17,296 bases of DNA from an uncultured Lachnospiraceae bacterium (GTDB lineage: Bacteria > Bacillota > Clostridia > Lachnospirales > Lachnospiraceae): the NCBI GenBank assembly GCA_910577675.1, contig CAJTOR010000005.1, positions 28,973-46,268 on the forward strand, given 5' to 3'. The notes beneath the pieces were generated by a model. It was given only the letters and a program-made list of their open reading frames with translations. It had not been told where the DNA came from and did no database searches. This document shows positions 14,289-17,296 of the stretch, in pieces. The position numbers and the translations under genes were made by a program. Each line of letters begins with the position of its first letter. Positions within the stretch are counted from its first letter, which is position 1.

Positions 14289-15389
14289 TTATACCTGTTT
14301 ATTCTTGTTGCTGTCGGCAAGCGCCTCGAATTCCTTTGTGACTTTTCCAAAACTTATAAGGAGTTTCGGGGAGAAAACACCGCATTCGCCGTTAATAATC
14401 ATTTCCGCTGCCTTGTCTTTCGGGAAGGCTTTTTTGTAGCAGCGCTCACTTACCAGAGCATCATAGACATCCGCCACGGAAACAAGCTGTGCGGAAACAG
14501 GAATCTCATCCCCTTTTAAGCCGTCCGGGTAGCCCCTTCCATCAAAGCGCTCATGGTGGTGGCGGCAGATATCATAGGCATACTGGCGGTACTCATCCTC
14601 CCAGATTCCCTCGATATTATTTAGTACATCGCAGCCCTTGGTCGTGTGGGATTTCATACAATCAAATTCCTCGTTTGTCAGCCGGCCCGGTTTTAGCAGG
14701 ATATTGTCCGGGATTGCAATTTTTCCCACATCATGCAGGGAACTGGAGGAAACAATCATCTCAATAATATGGTCATTAAGCCCATATTCCGGGAAGTCCA
14801 CCATAAATTGTTTTGCAAGGATTTCTGTAAAGCCCTTCACCCTGTTGATATGTTCCCCGCTCTCAAGATTGCGGAACTCGACTACCATACCAAGAATGTC
14901 AATAATCCGGATGTTGGTCTGTTTTAATTTGGTTGCCTGGCTTTCAAGTAGATGATATTGTTCCCTCAGCGTTTTTGTCTGTTGGGCTACCTTATCTTCC
15001 AGGGATTTTTTGTAGGTGAAAAGGTCTACGATATTTTTGACACGCATCCGGACAAGTGACGGTTCGAATGGTTTGTGGATAAAATCGGAAACGCCGAGTT
15101 TGAAACATTCGCTCTCCACCACAGTGGATTGTTCGCCTGTGATGACAAGGACAGGGATGCGCTCCAGCCATCCATGTTCCCTCATTGCGCCGAGCACGCC
15201 GAAACCGTCGAGTTTTGGCATTTGCAGATCTAAGAGGACGATTGCAATCCCGTCCTGGTATATGCCAAGCTTTTCCACGGCATCCTCGCCGTGCTCCGCC
15301 GTGAGGATTTCATAATCCGCGCAAAGAATGTCCGAGAGGAGTTCACGGTTGATTTCGGAATCGTCTACAACTAAAATTTTATCGTTCAT
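14289..15389 (-). CDS. response regulator with HD-GYP c-di-GMP phosphodiesterase domain
   Basis: This 366-aa cytoplasmic protein joins a receiver domain (about 1-120) with acidic pocket Asp9/Asp10, phospho-acceptor Asp54 in VLLDLQMP and Lys106 in HKPFEP, a coiled-coil linker (about 128-158, SLEDKVAQQTKTLREQYHLL) and a C-terminal HD-GYP domain (about 160-350). The HD-GYP signature is complete: HDVGKIAIPD (His219, Asp220) and HHHERFDGRGYPDGL (277-291). Such enzymes hydrolyse cyclic di-GMP, with phosphorylation expected to control activity. The start is ATG at 15389 with AAAGGA upstream. It lies between an HPt protein gene and a cellulase gene on the same strand. No histidine kinase is in the window, so the phosphate donor must lie elsewhere. 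Confidence 0.94.
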   Translation of the reverse strand: MNDKILVVDDSEINRELLSDILCADYEILTAEHGEDAVEKLGIYQDGIAIVLLDLQMPKLDGFGVLGAMREHGWLERIPVLVITGEQSTVVESECFKLGVSDFIHKPFEPSLVRMRVKNIVDLFTYKKSLEDKVAQQTKTLREQYHLLESQATKLKQTNIRIIDILGMVVEFRNLESGEHINRVKGFTEILAKQFMVDFPEYGLNDHIIEMIVSSSSLHDVGKIAIPDNILLKPGRLTNEEFDCMKSHTTKGCDVLNNIEGIWEDEYRQYAYDICRHHHERFDGRGYPDGLKGDEIPVSAQLVSVADVYDALVSERCYKKAFPKDKAAEMIINGECGVFSPKLLISFGKVTKEFEALADSNKNKQV

Positions 15390-15408
15390 GATATCCTTTC
15401 TGAATTGC

Positions 15409-15448
15409 GCAGCCCTTCCTGGGGCGATAGCCTGACAGGAACGGCTGC
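15409..15448. promoter_or_regulatory. strong hairpin between the HPt and HD-GYP genes
   Basis: GCAGCCCTTCCTG (15409-15421) and CAGGAACGGCTGC (15436-15448) form a 13-bp stem with one central mismatch and a 14-base loop. No T run follows it on the minus strand, so it is not a standard terminator. It may be an RNA-processing or stability element that sets different levels for the two genes. Confidence 0.55.
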
Positions 15449-15477
15449 TGCTAAAAATAGTATTTGTGGTATTTGGC

Positions 15478-15840
15478 TTATCCCTGGGAATCTATAAGTT
15501 CCTTGATTGACTGCACCGTAAGCTCATATGCTTCTTTGGTTTTTTCATAAAGCGGCGTAATATCCGTGGAAGGACTTCCCGAGCGCAGTTCTTCTGTCAG
15601 GGTTTCGGTTGACTCCGCGAGGGCGGAAAATGCCATATTGCGGCTTACACCCTTTAAGCTGTGGGCACCTTTAAATGCCTCCGCGTAATCGTTTTTTTCA
15701 AGTGCCGCTGTAATTTCCTGGAAACTGGTATCGCGCAGGAACATTCCCAGGAATTTTACCATGCGCTTGTCATCCATCAAGCGCTGCTTTGCCTCGTCGT
15801 AGCTTCCGCCGATACGGTCGTAACATTCTTTTACTGTCAT
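15478..15840 (-). CDS. HPt domain phosphotransfer protein
   Basis: This 120-aa protein is a stand-alone histidine phosphotransfer (HPt) domain, a four-helix bundle that relays phosphate between a hybrid histidine kinase and a response regulator. The phospho-accepting histidine is His60 in AFKGAHSLKGVSRNM, matching the family AHxLKG motif. The start is ATG at 15840 with AAAGGAAC upstream. It is the first gene of a minus-strand group followed, 88 bases on, by the receiver/HD-GYP gene, whose receiver domain is its most likely partner. A clear SigA-type promoter lies upstream. Confidence 0.9.
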   Translation of the reverse strand: MTVKECYDRIGGSYDEAKQRLMDDKRMVKFLGMFLRDTSFQEITAALEKNDYAEAFKGAHSLKGVSRNMAFSALAESTETLTEELRSGSPSTDITPLYEKTKEAYELTVQSIKELIDSQG

Positions 15841-15878
15841 AGCTTTTAGTTCCTTTCTTTTATAAATTACATGTGAAA

Positions 15879-15907
15879 ATTATACCGAATTTCGGGCATA
15901 ATTTCAA
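15879..15907 (-). promoter_or_regulatory. promoter of the HPt/HD-GYP/cellulase group
   Basis: On the minus strand TTGAAA (15907-15902) and TATAAT (15884-15879) are separated by exactly 17 bp, a near-consensus SigA promoter. The transcript would start about 35 bases before the HPt start codon. It diverges from the rpsL promoter about 50 bases away. Confidence 0.8.
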
Positions 15908-15957
15908 TAAGAAAAGTAAAACTTGGATAAAAACTTTTCGAAAAAGATAAAAATCCC

Positions 15958-15986
15958 TTGACAATGAGGTACTTCCCCGCTATAAT
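15958..15986 (+). promoter_or_regulatory. consensus SigA promoter of the rpsL operon
   Basis: TTGACA (15958-15963) and TATAAT (15981-15986) match the consensus perfectly with a 17-bp spacer, followed by a GC-rich start region (GTTGCGCGCGCG). An A/T-rich stretch with A tracts just upstream (15908-15955) may serve as an UP element. This fits a highly expressed, growth-controlled ribosomal operon. Confidence 0.92.
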
Positions 15987-15992
15987 CAAGGT

Positions 15993-16122
15993 TGCGCGCG
16001 CGAAGAAGCGCCGCACTGAGTGCATTTTTGCACCGGTAATCCTGAGTTTTTATCAGGAGGGAGCAGACATAGTCTGCAAGGGCAGCCACGAACCAACCAT
16101 TACTATCAGGAGGTGAAAAGTC
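15993..16122 (+). promoter_or_regulatory. structured rpsL 5' leader
   Basis: The leader of about 130 bases holds at least three hairpins: GTGCA/TGCAC (16020-16033), CCTGA/TCAGG (16041-16057) and GCAGAC/GTCTGC (16063-16077). The string TATCAGGAGG occurs twice, at 16051-16060 and as the real ribosome binding site at 16104-16113. The CCTGA at 16041-16045 can therefore pair with either copy, which could allow control of translation. Function is inferred. Confidence 0.5.
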
Positions 16123-16542
16123 ATGCCTACATTTAACCAGTTAGTTAGAAAAGGCAGAAAGACCGTGGAGAAGAAAGGTACGGCACCGGCTTTATTGAAG
16201 GGGTTTAACTCTTTAAATAAGAAGGCGATCGATACTTCTTCCCCGCAGAAGAGGGGTGTATGTACCGCTGTAAGGACAACAACCCCGAAAAAGCCGAATT
16301 CCGCGCTCAGAAAGATTGCCAGGGTGCGTCTTTCCAACGGGATTGAGGTGACAAGCTATATTCCGGGTGAGGGTCATAACCTTCAGGAGCATAGCGTTGT
16401 ATTGATCCGCGGTGGCCGTGTTAAGGACCTTCCGGGTACCAGGTACCATATTGTCAGGGGTACTCTTGATACTGCCGGTGTTGCAAAGAGAAGGCAGGCG
16501 CGTTCCAAGTACGGAGCCAAGAGGCCGAAGGACGCTAAATAA
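16123..16542 (+). CDS. rpsL: 30S ribosomal protein S12
   Basis: This 139-aa protein is S12, a 30S subunit protein at the decoding centre. The Gram-positive form with the extra N-terminal segment is evident (LKGFNSLNKKAIDTSSPQKR), followed by the invariant TTTPKKPNSALRK and IRGGRVKDLPGTRYHIVRG segments. The two lysines whose changes give streptomycin resistance are present as Lys56 and Lys101, the wild-type state. The start is ATG at 16123 with AGGAGGTG upstream. It is the first gene of the operon here, with its own strong promoter, rather than following rpoC directly. Confidence 0.98.
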   Translation: MPTFNQLVRKGRKTVEKKGTAPALLKGFNSLNKKAIDTSSPQKRGVCTAVRTTTPKKPNSALRKIARVRLSNGIEVTSYIPGEGHNLQEHSVVLIRGGRVKDLPGTRYHIVRGTLDTAGVAKRRQARSKYGAKRPKDAK

Positions 16543-16755
16543 TTATCATCCATTACTAAATTCTGCGGCCGATGTTTTGGCATCTGCTGCATAAATGCCG
16601 GGTTGATTTTTCATTTCCGATATCATCGCTCTCCCGTGTGGCTGCACTTGCGGTTTGAGTATAGAAGTGAATAAAACTAAGCATGAACACAGTAATGTGA
16701 GTACCGTAGAATTAATGGTCCGTGACCGCGGGCTGATATTAAGGAGGGAAGTAAC
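16543..16755 (+). other. rpsL-rpsG spacer with a hairpin
   Basis: This 213-base spacer has no gene. Just after rpsL, TGCGGCCGATG (16564-16574) and CATCTGCTGCA (16581-16591) form an 11-bp stem with one G-U pair and one mismatch around TTTTGG, with no T run after it. GGTC/GACC near 16720 forms a second small stem. In enterobacteria ribosomal protein S7 represses translation by binding the rpsL-rpsG spacer; whether that applies here is not known. No good promoter is seen. Confidence 0.45.
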
Positions 16756-17226
16756 GTGCCACGTAAAGGACATATTCAGAAAAGAGATGTATTGGCAGAC
16801 CCGATTTATAACAGCAAGATTGTAACCAAACTGGTAAACAATATTATGCTGGATGGCAAGAAGGGAACTGCACAGAAGATTGTGTACGGCGCATTTGAAC
16901 AGGTCAACGAGAAGACCGGCAAGGATGCGATGGAGGTATTCGAGGAGGCGCTTAACAATATTATGCCTGTCCTCGAGGTAAAGGCTCGCCGTATCGGCGG
17001 TGCTACCTACCAGGTGCCGATCGAGGTAAGACCGGACAGAAGGCAGGCTTTAGCGCTTCGCTGGATGACACTGTTCGCCCGCAAGAGGGGCGAGAAGACG
17101 ATGATTGACCGCTTAGCGGGAGAGATCATCGACGCTGCGGCGAACACCGGAAACGCAGTGAAGAGAAAAGAAGATATGCATAAGATGGCAGACGCAAACA
17201 AGGCATTCGCACATTACCGCTGGTAA
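16756..17226 (+). CDS. rpsG: 30S ribosomal protein S7
   Basis: This 156-aa protein is S7, a primary 16S rRNA-binding protein that nucleates assembly of the 30S head. It is full length for the family and begins MPRKGHIQKRDVLADPIYNS, with the conserved LVNNIMLDGKKG and VEVKARRIGG-like (PVLEVKARRIGGATYQVPIE) segments and the C-terminal KREDMHKMADANKAFAHYRW helix (KRKEDMHKMADANKAFAHYRW region). The start is ATG-equivalent GTG at 16756, 9 bases after GGAGG. It follows rpsL as in the standard str operon. The last 70 bases of the window contain a short spacer in which fusA would be expected to follow, though its start is not visible. Confidence 0.98.
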   Translation: MPRKGHIQKRDVLADPIYNSKIVTKLVNNIMLDGKKGTAQKIVYGAFEQVNEKTGKDAMEVFEEALNNIMPVLEVKARRIGGATYQVPIEVRPDRRQALALRWMTLFARKRGEKTMIDRLAGEIIDAAANTGNAVKRKEDMHKMADANKAFAHYRW

Positions 17227-17296
17227 TAATATTTTTGGGATCGGGAGGGCGAATGCGGAACTTAAAACAGCATGAGCCCGGAAGGTTCCTGAAAGG

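Noticed and set aside
15841..16122. Cyclic di-GMP or other known riboswitch near the HPt/HD-GYP genes
   Set aside because: The region is accounted for by two divergent promoters and the rpsL leader; I saw no GEMM-type conserved core or other known aptamer pattern.
1..17296. tRNA or rRNA genes
   Set aside because: No cloverleaf with GTTCRANNC-type T-arm and no rRNA conserved segments were noticed in any intergenic region.

Overview
The window looks like a chromosomal segment of a low-to-moderate GC Firmicute, most likely a Clostridia/Lachnospiraceae member. Support comes from the Gram-positive form of ribosomal protein S12, strong AGGAGG-type ribosome binding sites, consensus SigA promoters, a BceAB-type ABC exporter, a MATE pump with a MerR regulator, and a GH5-CBM3 cellulase. 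The genus call is inference.

Left part (1-3920), accessory and decaying: the 3' half of an IS607-type serine recombinase (tnpA, cut by the window edge) overlaps an intact TnpB nuclease gene with a TTG start. The noncoding tail of TnpB probably carries its omega/guide RNA. The element abuts the damaged start of a DJ-1/PfpI-like gene. Next come a possible insertion-sequence end remnant, an internally deleted and frameshifted peptidase S51 remnant, an intact acidic gene of unknown function, a frameshifted small gene and a strong terminator.

Middle part (3921-9735), two export modules: a MATE efflux gene (minus strand) and a MerR/GyrI-like regulator gene (plus strand) diverge from a compact promoter region with overlapping -10 boxes and a 19-bp MerR-type spacer on the MATE side. 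Then comes a bceAB-like ABC exporter operon with no two-component system in the window. Two related hairpin elements in opposite orientation lie at 6343-6391 and 9736-9788, one on each side of that operon.

Right-middle part (9788-12108), minus strand: primary sigma factor rpoD followed by a PlsC-type acyltransferase. The rpoD upstream region holds two tandem 114-bp structured repeat units plus a partial third, with reiterated GGTATAAT boxes and covarying hairpins. This is the most unusual noncoding feature here.

Further right (12108-15840), minus strand: a probable operon of an HPt phosphotransfer protein, a receiver/HD-GYP c-di-GMP phosphodiesterase, and a membrane-anchored GH5 endoglucanase with a C-terminal CBM3. 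The layout suggests phosphorelay and c-di-GMP signalling linked to a surface cellulase. Its SigA-type promoter is divergent from the consensus promoter of the rpsL-rpsG operon, which runs to the right edge (fusA would be expected next). The rpsL leader and the long rpsL-rpsG spacer both hold hairpins.
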